From Lachnospiraceae bacterium (GTDB lineage Bacteria > Bacillota > Clostridia > Lachnospirales > Lachnospiraceae), in assembly GCA_017408025.1 (NCBI GenBank), contig JAFQVJ010000011.1, positions 1-64,000 of the forward strand: 64,000 nucleotides of DNA, in the 5' to 3' direction. The number at the start of each line of letters is the position of its first letter. The stretch's first letter is position 1. A program made the translations under genes and the position numbers. The notes under the pieces are model-generated. The model saw only the letters and a program-made list of their open reading frames with translations. It searched no databases and was not told the DNA's origin. Below, piece after piece: positions 1-9,212 of this stretch.

Positions 1-820
1 TAAGGAACTCACCCATAAGGTGTTTCTCACCTGTAGCAGGATCACGAGTAAATGCAACACCTGTTCCTGATGTATCACCCATGTTACCAAATGCCATCAT
101 CTGTACGTTAACTGCTGTTCCCCATGAATAAGGAATGTCATTGTCACGTCTGTAAACGTTTGCACGAGGGTTGTCCCATGAACGGAATACGGCTTTAACA
201 GCACCCATAAGCTGTTCCTTCGGATCTGTCGGGAAATCTTCACCGATCTTTGCCTTATATTCAGCCTTAAACTGAGCAGCGAGTTCCTTAAGATCATCAG
301 CTGTAAGCTCAACGTCCTGTGTAACGCCTCTGTCTTCCTTCATCTTGTCGATAAGTTCTTCGAAATACTTCTTACCAACTTCCATAACTACGTCAGAATA
401 CATCTGAATGAATCTTCTATAGCAGTCCCATGCCCAACGAGCATTTCCAGACTTTTCAGCAATTGTATTAACAACTGTCTCGTTAAGACCGAGGTTAAGG
501 ATAGTATCCATCATACCTGGCATAGATGCTCTAGCACCTGAGCGAACTGATACGAGAAGTGGATTCTCCTTATCACCGAACTTCTTACCTGTAATTTCTT
601 CCATCTTTACGATGTACTCGTTAATCTGACCCTGAATCTCATCGTTGATTTCACGACCATCCTCATAGTACTGTGTACAAGCTTCAGTTGTAATTGTGAA
701 TCCCTGTGGAACAGGAAGACCAATGTTTGTCATCTCTGCTAAGTTAGCACCCTTACCACCAAGGAGCTCACGCATGTTAGCATTACCTTCGCTGAAAAGG
801 TATACCCATTTTCTTGCCAT
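1..820 (-). CDS. ppdK: Pyruvate, phosphate dikinase (5' part; 3' end outside window)
   Basis: About 273 N-terminal residues are present and the frame stays open to the window edge. The translation starts MARKWVYLFSEGNA and contains the nucleotide-binding signature GGKGANLAEM near residue 24, then the SVRSGARASMPGMMDTILNLGLN segment that is diagnostic for PPDK. The enzyme interconverts pyruvate + ATP + Pi and PEP + AMP + PPi in the cytoplasm, and in anaerobic Clostridia it often takes the place of pyruvate kinase. The start ATG (818-820) follows an AGGAGGA ribosome binding site and the gene has a clear sigma-A promoter at 946-974. The PEP/pyruvate domain and swivelling His domain are not in the window. 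Identity is very secure. Confidence 0.97.
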   Translation of the reverse strand, partial: MARKWVYLFSEGNANMRELLGGKGANLAEMTNIGLPVPQGFTITTEACTQYYEDGREINDEIQGQINEYIVKMEEITGKKFGDKENPLLVSVRSGARASMPGMMDTILNLGLNETVVNTIAEKSGNARWAWDCYRRFIQMYSDVVMEVGKKYFEELIDKMKEDRGVTQDVELTADDLKELAAQFKAEYKAKIGEDFPTDPKEQLMGAVKAVFRSWDNPRANVYRRDNDIPYSWGTAVNVQMMAFGNMGDTSGTGVAFTRDPATGEKHLMGEFL

Positions 821-945
821 TTTAAGTTCCTCCTAAAATTATCTTTTATCTTATAAGGACAAATCCTTATATACGTTATTATGCCATCGCGCTTCCATTA
901 TATGGAAAAGCCACAAAAAAGGCGCACGAATGCACTCACGAAAAC

Positions 946-974
946 ATTATAACAACTTCATTCGATTTAGTCAA
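946..974 (-). promoter_or_regulatory. Sigma-A promoter of ppdK
   Basis: Read on the minus strand: TTGACT (969-974), 17-bp spacer, TATAAT (946-951). It lies about 125 bp upstream of the ppdK start. A small hairpin with arms ATAAGGA/TCCTTAT (853-870) lies in the leader, just upstream of the ribosome binding site. Confidence 0.85.
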
Positions 975-1051
975 CGCAAAATATAAATTTTGGCTTATCT
1001 ATACCGAATAAAGTAGTTATTGGTTTTTCTTCACACCGACTTTCTGTATCC

Positions 1052-2755
1052 TTACTCTGACAACTCATTATACAGCTTTTCCAATCTGGAACGACAATTT
1101 ATAAATATACGTCCTATCTCCGGATCAAAATGACTTCCAAGGCATTCTTCTATTATACTAAATGCTTTATCATAATTGTATGCTTCCTTGTAGCATCTCT
1201 TGCTGACAAGAGCGTCAAATACATCTGCAAGTGCCATAATTCTGGCTTCCAGTGGTATAGCTATTCCACTAAGCTTATCCGGATATCCTGTACCATTCCA
1301 CTTCTCGTGATGGCAATGAGCCACATTTACTGCAATCTTTACAAATTCCTCATCCTTTACCTCACGTAAAACCTCAGCTACAATTTTGGCTCCCTTCTCC
1401 GAATGAGTTTTCATCTGCTCATATTCCTCATCTGTAAACTTTCCTGGTTTTCTTAAAATCACATCATCTACAGCTATTTTTCCAAGATCATGCATTGGTG
1501 CTGCCTTAACAACATTATTTAAAAATGTCTCTGATTCCACAAATCTATCATCAAGTCTGAGCTCATCCACCAATATCTTCACACAGGCACTGGTTCTTCT
1601 AATATGACCGCCTGTACTATTGTCTCTACTTTCAACCATACTGGCCATACCTGTTATGATAGATTCCTGCATAGCGCGGATGTGGACAGTCTTTTCCCTT
1701 ACCTCCGCTTCCAAATTAGCGTTATAGTCATTTATAAGCTTAATATAATTCTCCTGCTTTGTATTATCAATCAGTTCCACACTGTACCCGATAGGCTTTT
1801 TTCTCATTCCTGCATGTATCTTTCTGACAGTACATTTAATAAAACGGTCATCTACCATTATCTTCTTTTCATTATTGTCTCTAAGATCTGGCAAATCTAT
1901 CCATCTGATTATTTCATTATAAAATACCGAATCATCTTTTTTTACCGACTCATCTATCTCTGTTTTACGTAGCTCTGGGAATATATTCAAAGCCATAGAA
2001 TTACAATTCATAAGTTTTTTCTTGAGGTCAAAGGTTATGTATCCATATTCCTCAAGCTTTTCGTATGCCCCTGCGATGCTTGATGACATATCATACATTT
2101 TCATTCTTGAGCCTATACTCAGATACATTCCAAGCACTATGATATATGTAAATGGCAATAGCTCAATCGGACAGTTAATAACTCTTTCCAACAGATAGAC
2201 AAAGCATGGACCAATAAGCACCAGCAACATAGACATTACTGTTCTCTTTGTGAAATTTCTCTCGGAATGTAATGCTTTCACCACTACTCCTACGGCCAAT
2301 ATAACATATGTTAACAACAATATAGTATACGCATTATGTGTCGGACCATAAGTCTTAATAAGACAGGTAATACCATACACCTTTTCTATCTGAACATCAC
2401 TATAATATACGTCACTATATCCTACTGAAAATACAAGTCCCAACACAAATATATTGCTCAATAACAGTGCTGCAATTATCCACTTGCTTAACTTCACTCC
2501 AGTCAATTCAGAGATTGTCATCAATACACACAATGGCAAAAATAATGAGCCCAAATAGATTAAATCATTGCACAATATCGCTTCACCTACAGATTCCGAC
2601 AATGACATTGCCAGATAGCCAACATTACAAATTAATCCCATAACAAACATCAATAGTTGATAAATATCTTGAGCCTTGCCCCCCCTAACTAACAGCATAA
2701 GAAGCTGAATAAAGGTTATAATGGCCATTATTCCGTATAATGCACTTATTATCAT
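1052..2755 (-). CDS. 7TM-anchored HD-GYP domain protein (probable cyclic-di-GMP phosphodiesterase)
   Basis: 567 residues. Residues 1-215 form about seven hydrophobic segments of the kind found in front of histidine kinases (7TM sensor type). A PAS-like segment (about 225-335) and a short coiled stretch follow, then an HD-GYP domain from about 355 to 560. The metal-binding HD motif HDLGKIAV and the defining HHEKWNGTGYP motif are intact, so the domain should be active; HD-GYP proteins hydrolyse c-di-GMP to pGpG or GMP. The ATG at 2755 has AAAGGT in front. It is flanked by ppdK and glyS on the same strand but has no obvious functional link to them. The membrane sensor ligand cannot be told from sequence. 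Confidence 0.9.
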   Translation of the reverse strand: MIISALYGIMAIITFIQLLMLLVRGGKAQDIYQLLMFVMGLICNVGYLAMSLSESVGEAILCNDLIYLGSLFLPLCVLMTISELTGVKLSKWIIAALLLSNIFVLGLVFSVGYSDVYYSDVQIEKVYGITCLIKTYGPTHNAYTILLLTYVILAVGVVVKALHSERNFTKRTVMSMLLVLIGPCFVYLLERVINCPIELLPFTYIIVLGMYLSIGSRMKMYDMSSSIAGAYEKLEEYGYITFDLKKKLMNCNSMALNIFPELRKTEIDESVKKDDSVFYNEIIRWIDLPDLRDNNEKKIMVDDRFIKCTVRKIHAGMRKKPIGYSVELIDNTKQENYIKLINDYNANLEAEVREKTVHIRAMQESIITGMASMVESRDNSTGGHIRRTSACVKILVDELRLDDRFVESETFLNNVVKAAPMHDLGKIAVDDVILRKPGKFTDEEYEQMKTHSEKGAKIVAEVLREVKDEEFVKIAVNVAHCHHEKWNGTGYPDKLSGIAIPLEARIMALADVFDALVSKRCYKEAYNYDKAFSIIEECLGSHFDPEIGRIFINCRSRLEKLYNELSE

Positions 2756-2818
2756 ATTCTTTACCTTTCGTATATTTTGCCTTACTTCTCATTTACCTAT
2801 TTTTTTAATAACACAAAA

Positions 2819-2841
2819 GGGATTTGCAAAACGCAAATCCC
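2819..2841 (-). terminator. Intrinsic terminator after glyS
   Basis: Perfect 9-bp stem GGGATTTGC / GCAAATCCC with a 5-nt loop, 11 bp past the glyS stop. On the minus strand it is followed by a TTTTGTGTT tract. Confidence 0.75.
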
Positions 2842-2851
2842 TATATAATGT

Positions 2852-4240
2852 TTAAAAATCAAACTTATCTTCAAAGTATGCCTTTAAATCTGAAATCGCC
2901 ACTCTCTCCTGAGCCATTGTATCTCTGTCACGTACTGTTACGCAACCGTCTGTCTCAGAATCAAAGTCATATGTGATACAGAATGGTGTACCAATCTCAT
3001 CCTGTCTTCTGTATCTCTTACCGATATTTCCTCTGTCATCGAACTCACAGTTGTATCTCTTAGAAAGCTCAGCATAAATCTTCTCTGCGCCCTCGTTGAG
3101 CTTCTTAGAAAGTGGTAAAATACCAATCTTAACTGGAGCAAGTGCTGGATGGAAATGAAGAACTGTTCTCACATCGCCACCTTCAAGCTCTTCCTCATCA
3201 TATGCTGCACAAAGGAACGCAAGTGTCACTCTGTCTGCGCCTAAGGATGGTTCTATAACGTATGGAACATACTTCTCGCCCTTCTCATCATCAAAGTAAT
3301 CCATAGGCTCACCTGATGTATTCTGATGCTGTGTAAGGTCATAGTCTGTTCTGTCTGCGATACCCCAGAGCTCGCCCCAACCGAATGGGAATAAGAACTC
3401 GATATCTGTTGTAGCCTTGCTGTAGAAGCAAAGCTCCTCTGGAGAATGGTCTCTTGCTCTCATCTCCTCATCCTTCATACCAAGTGCCTTAAGCCAGCTG
3501 ATACAGAATGACTTCCAGTACGCAAACCACTCAAGATCTGTACCTGGTGCACAGAAGAACTCAAGCTCCATCTGCTCAAACTCTCTTGTTCTGAATGTGA
3601 AGTTACCTGGTGTAATCTCATTTCTAAACGACTTACCTATCTGACCGATACCAAATGGAATCTTCTTTCTGGATGTTCTCTGAACATTCTTAAAGTTTAC
3701 GAAGATACCCTGTGCTGTCTCTGGTCTTAAGTAAACTGTATTCTTGGCATCCTCAGTAACACCCTGGAATGTCTTGAACATAAGGTTAAACTGTCTTATA
3801 TCTGTAAAGTTATGCTTTCCACATGATGGACAACAGATATTCTTCTCATTTATGTAATTCATCATTTCTTCATTTGACCAAGCATCTACAGAACCTTCGA
3901 TAGTAATACCGTTCTCATCATTGTAATCCTCGATAAGCTTGTCAGCTCTAAATCTTTCCTTACATTCCTTACAATCCATAAGAGGGTCTGCAAATCCACC
4001 AAGATGACCTGAAGCTACCCATGTCTGTGGGTTCATAAGAATGGCACAATCAACACCTACGTTGTATGGGTTCTCCTGAACGAACTTTGACCACCATGCC
4101 TTCTTTACGTTATTCTTAAGCTCAACACCGAGATTACCGTAATCCCAAGTATTTGCAAGTCCGCCATATATCTCTGAACCAGGATATACAAAGCCTCTTG
4201 ACTTGGCTAATGCAACTATTTTATCCATTGTCTTTTCCAT
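2852..4240 (-). CDS. glyS: Glycine--tRNA ligase, single-chain homodimer type
   Basis: 462 residues, the usual length of the bacterial alpha2 (eukaryote-like) glycyl-tRNA synthetase, a class II enzyme that charges tRNA-Gly in the cytosol. The N-terminus carries [21 protein letters not shown]. Class II motif 2 is seen in [25 protein letters not shown], motif 3 in [14 protein letters not shown], and an anticodon-binding domain follows from about residue 360. Two CxxC pairs (CKECKERF and CCPSC) suggest a zinc-binding insertion. AAGGAGAG precedes the ATG at 4240. A second ATG four codons later is possible but less well spaced. It has its own promoter (4294-4322). No T-box leader motif was found in the short upstream region. 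Confidence 0.96.
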   Translation of the reverse strand: MEKTMDKIVALAKSRGFVYPGSEIYGGLANTWDYGNLGVELKNNVKKAWWSKFVQENPYNVGVDCAILMNPQTWVASGHLGGFADPLMDCKECKERFRADKLIEDYNDENGITIEGSVDAWSNEEMMNYINEKNICCPSCGKHNFTDIRQFNLMFKTFQGVTEDAKNTVYLRPETAQGIFVNFKNVQRTSRKKIPFGIGQIGKSFRNEITPGNFTFRTREFEQMELEFFCAPGTDLEWFAYWKSFCISWLKALGMKDEEMRARDHSPEELCFYSKATTDIEFLFPFGWGELWGIADRTDYDLTQHQNTSGEPMDYFDDEKGEKYVPYVIEPSLGADRVTLAFLCAAYDEEELEGGDVRTVLHFHPALAPVKIGILPLSKKLNEGAEKIYAELSKRYNCEFDDRGNIGKRYRRQDEIGTPFCITYDFDSETDGCVTVRDRDTMAQERVAISDLKAYFEDKFDF

Positions 4241-4293
4241 GAACTTCTCTCCTTTTAGCTAATAATACCTTTTTAAGGGTAGATAACTCATTT

Positions 4294-4322
4294 ATTATAC
4301 TAGCATATTCTTATATTTTCAA
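4294..4322 (-). promoter_or_regulatory. Sigma-A promoter of glyS
   Basis: Minus strand: TTGAAA (4317-4322), 17-bp spacer, TATAAT (4294-4299), about 54 bp upstream of the start codon. The leader is too short for a T-box. Confidence 0.8.
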
Positions 4323-4411
4323 GTCCAAGTAGCATTTTTCTTCTCTCTATATCTTCTTATATCTCTATACATATACTCCTGTATATTCTCCAGCATCTAC
4401 TGTTCTATACG

Positions 4412-4771
4412 TTACTTTGCTATCATACCGCCAACTGCACCACCCAGAACACATGCCACAAGCGCACCAATAGCTTTCATACCACTACCATATAGCTCTC
4501 CTGTGACTATAAGCGATATAAGACTTAAAGTCACAAAGAATACTAATCCCACTATCATTCCCCATAGATACTTTTTCTCCCCTCGTACTTTTCCTATAAT
4601 AAGGCCCCCAACAAAGCAGGAAACCACATATGTAATATAGATACCTACCATAATAAATCCATCGGACAGATTAAATTTGAACAACATAAACGCCATTATC
4701 AGAAGTAAAATCACCGTCACTATGGCCACTGCTATGGTGGCCTTCACTACCTGTAGAACATTTCTTTTCAT
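4412..4771 (-). CDS. TIGR04086 / YrzE-like small membrane protein
   Basis: 119 residues with four predicted membrane helices: a long hydrophobic N-terminal segment (about 8-33), a second (38-62), a third after the KVRGEKKYLWG loop, and a Gly-rich C-terminal one (ACVLGGAVGGMIAK). The layout and the GG-rich last helix match the DUF3792/TIGR04086 family of Firmicute membrane proteins, whose function is unknown. It lies between glyS and the SleC-like gene on the same strand. Confidence 0.75.
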   Translation of the reverse strand: MKRNVLQVVKATIAVAIVTVILLLIMAFMLFKFNLSDGFIMVGIYITYVVSCFVGGLIIGKVRGEKKYLWGMIVGLVFFVTLSLISLIVTGELYGSGMKAIGALVACVLGGAVGGMIAK

Positions 4772-4834
4772 CTATATTATCTCCTCCATATATAAGATTA
4801 TCCTTATGCTTAACTACTGGTTTTTCCAGCTAAA

Positions 4835-6064
4835 CTAACTAAGCTCTGCAATTCTAGTTACGCCAACATATATCTGACTTATCTTGTACCATGTTCTGAA
4901 GTCGACGACTCCTGTTGACGGCAAACCAAATATATTCTGAAACTCTCTTACTGCTTCTCGTGTGGCATTTCCAAATATACCGTCAGCCGCAATTCTTTGA
5001 ATAGATGTATACACCTTTGCTATCTCGTCAAGCTGCTCCTGCATCTGTCGCACTTTATCTCCGCTACTTCCCACAGACAGGTTATACCCTGGCCACGACG
5101 CTGGTATGCCTGATATAGCCTCTGCTGTATTGATATACATATCATCTCCATAGAAATATCTGATAATCTCTATAGGCGAATATCCTCTGTCTCCAAGGTC
5201 TTTTGACCCCCACTGTGTCATCCAGTTTGGACATTGTACTCTTCTTCCGTCGCAGTACTGTGTCAGAATCGGCTGTCTTACCCCTGGTCTAGACAAGAAC
5301 TGGTCAAATATTTCATCTACTATAAGCGATATGTTATCGTAGATATTTCTTCCATAAATCCACTTGTGGTCGTATGCTGTAGATGATGTGATGGTAAATG
5401 TATAGCCTTTATTTCTGTACCATTCGGTGTAGACCCTATTTAATGTAAATGACAATATAGCCAATACATTTGCTGTAATGGTCGAATCCGGCCATGTAGC
5501 ATATATTTCACTGCTTGCTACATTTTTAATGTAATCTCGATATGGTACATAATAATCTTTAGCTGTACTATCCGATGGGCTTCCATCATGAACTATAATT
5601 GTCTCTGGCACAACTACCCTGCTTAGGACAATCTCTCCTGATTCATCCATAGGTTTAATCTCTGCCTCAGCAATTTTTGGTGGATAATATCCATAAAGTG
5701 TGTGTGCTGGTATGACAATGTCACTACCCACTCCACCAGGCACTACTGGTGTCAGCTTAACCTCCTGCACGGACTCAGTTTGTGACAATATCTCTATTCC
5801 TGAAATATCTATAGGCTCGTATCCATCAGCGGTAACATAAATTGAATACTCTGAATATGGCATTATCAGATTGTCTTCTGTCAGGCTCAGCTCAATTGGT
5901 GGCGCCTCAAGGTCAATGTTTTCCGTCTGACCTGAATTGTTTGTCTTCAGAACCTCTATAATATTCTCTGGCTGACCTGAGTATGTCAGATTGATTGATG
6001 CATTTTCTATGGGTATATTTAAATTGTTTGTAACGTTTATTTGGAGTTTTCCTGTATCAGGCAT
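4835..6064 (-). CDS. SleC-like spore cortex lytic protein with C-terminal peptidoglycan-binding domain
   Basis: 409 residues from the chosen ATG. Residues 1-110 form two short beta-sandwich (carboxypeptidase-regulatory-like) repeats. A SpoIID/SleC-type lytic transglycosylase-like domain follows (about 150-320) with VPYRDYIKNVASSEIYATWP, TEWYRNKGYTF and CPNWMTQWGSKDLGDRGYSP. Residues 330-405 form a PG_binding_1 domain (GSSGDKVRQMQEQL and DGIFGNATREAVREFQ). SleC of Clostridium perfringens shares the catalytic part and cleaves spore cortex peptidoglycan during germination. The frame opens at a TTG (6076), but GAGGA sits 5 nt before the ATG at 6064, so I start there. No signal peptide is seen. 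It is separated from the PFL genes by a palindromic repeat island. Confidence 0.8.
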   Translation of the reverse strand: MPDTGKLQINVTNNLNIPIENASINLTYSGQPENIIEVLKTNNSGQTENIDLEAPPIELSLTEDNLIMPYSEYSIYVTADGYEPIDISGIEILSQTESVQEVKLTPVVPGGVGSDIVIPAHTLYGYYPPKIAEAEIKPMDESGEIVLSRVVVPETIIVHDGSPSDSTAKDYYVPYRDYIKNVASSEIYATWPDSTITANVLAILSFTLNRVYTEWYRNKGYTFTITSSTAYDHKWIYGRNIYDNISLIVDEIFDQFLSRPGVRQPILTQYCDGRRVQCPNWMTQWGSKDLGDRGYSPIEIIRYFYGDDMYINTAEAISGIPASWPGYNLSVGSSGDKVRQMQEQLDEIAKVYTSIQRIAADGIFGNATREAVREFQNIFGLPSTGVVDFRTWYKISQIYVGVTRIAELS

Positions 6065-6353
6065 ATGAATCCTCAATATGTTTTTTTATATATTTATTCG
6101 GTGGATTTATTTTAATGAATGAATTATAGATTTAATATTAATTATGCAGTCTCTTTTTTATTACGGACTAGCTCGAATTCGCTTCGCTTCTTCTCGCTAT
6201 TGGACATTCGTCCAATAACAAAGTGGACAAGTCCAGTTCAACTCTCTAAACCACTCATTCATGAGGGACTTGCTCCACTTTGCGAGCCGAGCACGGTCAG
6301 CTTCAGCTGACATCTTCTTTTCGTGCGAGTGCTCATCTTCGCGGAGCGTTTTA

Positions 6354-6388
6354 TTGTATAGGAAAGTTTCTAAGACTTTCCTATACAA
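6354..6388. repeat. 35-bp dispersed palindrome, copy 1
   Basis: Arms TTGTATAGGAAAGT / ACTTTCCTATACAA around a 7-nt loop, with TTTT before and AAAAA after. Other copies lie at 33730-33764, 39046-39080, 57463-57497 and a half copy at 40803-40815. Confidence 0.85.
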
Positions 6389-6389
6389 C

Positions 6390-6441
6390 AAAAATAGTCT
6401 TGGTACTTTGCAAGCAAGCTTGCAGTCCCAAGACTATTTTT
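6390..6441. terminator. Bidirectional terminator hairpin after the PFL radical-domain gene
   Basis: Outer stem AAAAATAGTCTTGG / CCAAGACTATTTTT plus an inner TGCAAGC / GCTTGCA stem. T-runs lie on both strands. It is 25 bp past the stop of the 79-residue gene. Confidence 0.7.
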
Positions 6442-6465
6442 ATATTTGCAGTCCGTAATTGTTTA

Positions 6466-6705
6466 CTATATATTGCTGTGGAATGTACGTGAAATTACGT
6501 CATCCTGCTGTTCCTTTGTAAGCTTAATGAAGTTTACAGCATATCCTGATACACGGATTGTAAGCTGTGGATACTTCTCTGGATGCTGCTGGGCATCAAG
6601 AAGTGTCTCTCTTACAAGAACATTAACATTAAGGTGATGTCCACCTTTTTCTACATATCCATCAAGCATTGCAACTAAGTTGTCCTTCTGTGCTTCTGTT
6701 ACCAT
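6466..6705 (-). CDS. grcA: Stand-alone glycyl-radical domain: the missing C-terminus of pyruvate formate-lyase (GrcA-like)
   Basis: 79 residues that correspond to the C-terminal glycine-radical domain of [36 protein letters not shown], then RVSGYAV with the radical glycine at Gly54, and the conserved end [18 protein letters not shown]. In normal PFL this is the last part of one long chain; here it is a separate gene 126 bp downstream of a pflB that ends just before it. The ATG at 6705 has a perfect AGGAGG 7 nt upstream, so it is translated independently. A hairpin and a promoter-like TTGGTA-N16-TATAAT lie in the gap. E. coli GrcA/YfiD is a longer (127-residue) spare part for damaged PFL; here it must be an essential subunit unless another complete PFL exists. 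Confidence 0.92.
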   Translation of the reverse strand: MVTEAQKDNLVAMLDGYVEKGGHHLNVNVLVRETLLDAQQHPEKYPQLTIRVSGYAVNFIKLTKEQQDDVISRTFHSNI

Positions 6706-6727
6706 GATAATTCCTCCTATACTTCTT

Positions 6728-6755
6728 ATTATAATATATTCGTAATCATTACCAA
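6728..6755 (-). promoter_or_regulatory. Possible own promoter of the glycyl-radical domain gene
   Basis: Minus strand: TTGGTA (6750-6755), 16-bp spacer, TATAAT (6728-6733), about 23 bp before the start codon. The distance is short and the -35 is weak, so this is a candidate only. Confidence 0.4.
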
Positions 6756-6758
6756 TAC

Positions 6759-6800
6759 TGTCCAGAGCTGTGGATTATCCATCCAACCATGCTCTGAACA
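6759..6800 (-). other. Stem-loop between the two PFL genes
   Basis: Minus strand TGTTCAGAGC pairs with GCTCTGGACA (10 bp with one G-U) around a 22-nt loop. There is no T-run, so it is more likely an RNA processing or stability element than a terminator. It could set the ratio of barrel subunit to radical domain. Confidence 0.5.
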
Positions 6801-6831
6801 AGCATTTCATTTTTGTCATATCAATTTACGA

Positions 6832-8925
6832 CTAGCAGCATCCACATCCGCCTTCAGCATTTTTAATCTGCTCTTCTGTAAGCTCGATATCAAGATCACC
6901 GATTACTGTGAATGTTGAATCCTTACCAAGTGCATCTGGGAGAATTGTAAATGTGTTAGAGATACCATCCTGTGCATTTGCAAATGGAAGCTTAGCTACT
7001 GATGATAATGATGCTAAAGCACCGTTTTCATCACGTCCATGCATTGGGTTAGCACCTGGTGCAAGTGGAACTCCACCCTTTCTACCGTCTGGTGTGCTAC
7101 CTGTGTTCTTACCATAAGCTACGTTTGATGTAATTGTAAGGATAGATGTTGTAGGAACAGCCTTTCTGTATGTAGGATGCTTTCTAATCATGTTCATGAA
7201 ATCGTCCACAAGGTCAACTGCTAACTGGTCAACTCTATCATCATTGTTACCATACTTAGGGAAATCACCCTCAACTTCGTAATCAACTACGATACCCTGC
7301 TCATTTCTTACACACTTAACCTTAGCATACTTAATAGCACTAAGTGAGTCAGCAACTACTGAAAGACCAGCGATACCTGTTGCAAACCATCTATGAACAT
7401 CTCTGTCATGAAGAGCCATCTGTAACTTCTCGTAGCAATACTTATCATGCATATAATGGATACAGTTAAGTGTCTGCACATAGAGACCTGCTAACCACTC
7501 CATCATAGCGTGGAACTTCTCCTGTACCTCATCATAATCAAGGTATTCAGATGTAATTGGTCTGTACTTAGGACCAATCTGCTCAAATGTCTTCTCATCA
7601 ACACCACCATTGATAGCGTAAAGGAGACACTTAGCAAGGTTTGCTCTAGCTCCGAAGAACTGCATTTCCTTACCAACTCTCATTGAAGATACACAACAAG
7701 CAATTGCGTAATCATCACCGTGAGTTACTCTCATCATATCATCATTCTCGTACTGAATAGCTGATGACTTAATTGACATCTCTGCACAGTATCTCTTCCA
7801 GTTCTCAGGAAGTCTTGTAGACCAAAGAACTGTCATGTTTGGCTCTGGAGATGTACCTAAATTATCAAGTGTATTTAAGTATCTGTATGACATCTTTGTA
7901 ACCATTGAACGTCCATCAATACCGATACCACCAAGTGACTCTGTTACCCATGTTGGATCACCTGCGAATAATGCGTTGTACTCTGGTATACGAGCAAATC
8001 TAACCATTCTTAACTTCATGATAAAGTGGTCAACGAACTCCTGAATCTGCTCCTCTGTATACTTACCTGATGCAAGGTCTCTCTCAGCATAGATATCAAG
8101 GAATGTAGATGTACGACCAAGTGACATAGCTGCACCGTTCTGCTCCTTAACAGCTGCAAGGTATCCAAAATATGTCCACTGGATAGCTTCCTTAACGTCT
8201 GTAGCAGGCTTAGAAATATCATATCCGTAGATTTCACCTAACTTCTTTAATTCCTTTAATGCTGAAACCTGATCAGCCAATTCTTCACGAAGTCTGCAGA
8301 TTTCCTCTGTCATATCGCCAACTACTGAAGCGTGCTGTGCCATCTTATCCTCAATAAGACGATCTACACCGTAAAGTGCAACTCTTCTATAGTCACCAAT
8401 GATACGTCCTCTACCGTATGCATCTGGAAGACCTGTGATGATATGAGCATGTCTAGCAGCTCTCATCTCTGGTGTATAGATTTCGAAAACACCCTGATTA
8501 TGTGTCTTTCTCCAATTTGTAAATACGTTAATAATCTCTGGATCAACTTCGTAACCGTATGACTTACAAGCTGTAACTGCTGTACGGATACCACCGAATG
8601 GCATAAAAGCTCTCTTTAAAGGCTTGTCTGTCTGGAAACCAACGATTGTTTCCTTATCCTTGTTTAAGTAAGCAGCTGCATGTGATGTAATTGTTGAAGG
8701 AACCTTAGTGTCCATATCGATAACACCGCCGTTTTCACGCTCCTGCTTAGATAACTCTAATACCTGATTCCATAAATCTGTTGTAGCCTGTGTTGGTCCA
8801 GCTAAGAAATCCTTATCACCTTCATATGGCTTATAGTTCTTCTGAATGAAGTCTCTTGTGTTGATTTCCTGTGTCCACTTACCGTCTGTAAAGCCGGCCC
8901 ACTCTGGCATCATTTCTCTTTTCAT
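6832..8925 (-). CDS. pflB: Formate C-acetyltransferase (pyruvate formate-lyase) lacking the glycyl-radical domain
   Basis: 697 residues; complete PFL is about 750. The enzyme converts pyruvate + CoA to acetyl-CoA + formate. The barrel is intact and carries the catalytic cysteine pair Cys410-Cys411 in [13 protein letters not shown]. The reading frame ends after [26 protein letters not shown] and a TAG stop, immediately before the segment that should hold the radical glycine, which the next gene encodes. The unusual Cys-rich tail GGCGCC is not part of standard PFL. AGGAGG precedes the ATG at 8925 with long (11 nt) spacing, and a strong promoter is at 9005-9033. The PFL-activating enzyme gene, often adjacent, is not in this window. 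Confidence 0.95.
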   Translation of the reverse strand: MKREMMPEWAGFTDGKWTQEINTRDFIQKNYKPYEGDKDFLAGPTQATTDLWNQVLELSKQERENGGVIDMDTKVPSTITSHAAAYLNKDKETIVGFQTDKPLKRAFMPFGGIRTAVTACKSYGYEVDPEIINVFTNWRKTHNQGVFEIYTPEMRAARHAHIITGLPDAYGRGRIIGDYRRVALYGVDRLIEDKMAQHASVVGDMTEEICRLREELADQVSALKELKKLGEIYGYDISKPATDVKEAIQWTYFGYLAAVKEQNGAAMSLGRTSTFLDIYAERDLASGKYTEEQIQEFVDHFIMKLRMVRFARIPEYNALFAGDPTWVTESLGGIGIDGRSMVTKMSYRYLNTLDNLGTSPEPNMTVLWSTRLPENWKRYCAEMSIKSSAIQYENDDMMRVTHGDDYAIACCVSSMRVGKEMQFFGARANLAKCLLYAINGGVDEKTFEQIGPKYRPITSEYLDYDEVQEKFHAMMEWLAGLYVQTLNCIHYMHDKYCYEKLQMALHDRDVHRWFATGIAGLSVVADSLSAIKYAKVKCVRNEQGIVVDYEVEGDFPKYGNNDDRVDQLAVDLVDDFMNMIRKHPTYRKAVPTTSILTITSNVAYGKNTGSTPDGRKGGVPLAPGANPMHGRDENGALASLSSVAKLPFANAQDGISNTFTILPDALGKDSTFTVIGDLDIELTEEQIKNAEGGCGCC

Positions 8926-9004
8926 GTTGCTTTTTTCCTCCTACATCTCTTTGTGTTTAAATAAAGTCGCATAGCGACAGTTACACATGTTCTAATACAT
9001 CTGT

Positions 9005-9033
9005 ATTATATGTGAATATTGTATACAAGTCAA
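9005..9033 (-). promoter_or_regulatory. Sigma-A promoter of pflB
   Basis: Minus strand: TTGACT (9028-9033), 17-bp spacer, TATAAT (9005-9010). The leader to the ATG is about 75 nt and contains a small GTCGC/GCGAC hairpin (8966-8978). A tandem repeat array starts about 50 bp upstream. Confidence 0.85.
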
Positions 9034-9083
9034 TATTTCTAATTGTTCTAAATCAGAAACATAACAAATCTTAGCCATCACTA

Positions 9084-9212
9084 TTTAGCTACCAGCCAAG
9101 AATTATCCAACAAGCTGTTGGATGCTTGCATACATACAGCTTGTTGGATAATTCTTGGCTGCAAGCGTAAGCGGCAACAAATATAGTGCAGCTATATTTG
9201 TTGGTAGCTAAA
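9084..9212. repeat. Nested inverted repeats upstream of pflB
   Basis: Outer arms TTTAGCTACC (9084-9093) / GGTAGCTAAA (9203-9212). Next, a perfect 23-bp inverted pair at 9094-9116 and 9138-9160. Then a hairpin AACAAATATAG / CTATATTTGTT (9176-9202). All could fold into one branched structure in DNA or RNA. Overlaps the 182-bp tandem array. Confidence 0.8.

Larger units (their letters stand above)
6158..6460. repeat. Palindromic repeat island bounded by inverted repeat ATTACGGACT / AGTCCGTAAT
   Basis: The block begins with TTACGGACT (from about 6160) and ends with AGTCCGTAA (to about 6459), an inverted pair. Inside are several modules found elsewhere in the window. A 29-bp module (6171-6199) recurs in inverse orientation at 9252-9280 and 9434-9462. 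The GAGCCGAG...TTCTTTT module (6284-6320) recurs at 31660-31696. The 35-bp palindrome (6354-6388) recurs at four other sites. A terminator hairpin closes the block (6390-6441). No credible coding sequence is present. Confidence 0.8.

Noticed and set aside
4241..4411. T-box leader for glyS
   Set aside because: A promoter lies only about 54 bp from the start, and no T-box sequence or antiterminator stem is visible.
6119..6492. Several 60-70 codon frames in the palindromic island
   Set aside because: They arise from palindromes (same peptide pieces on both strands) and have no ribosome sites.
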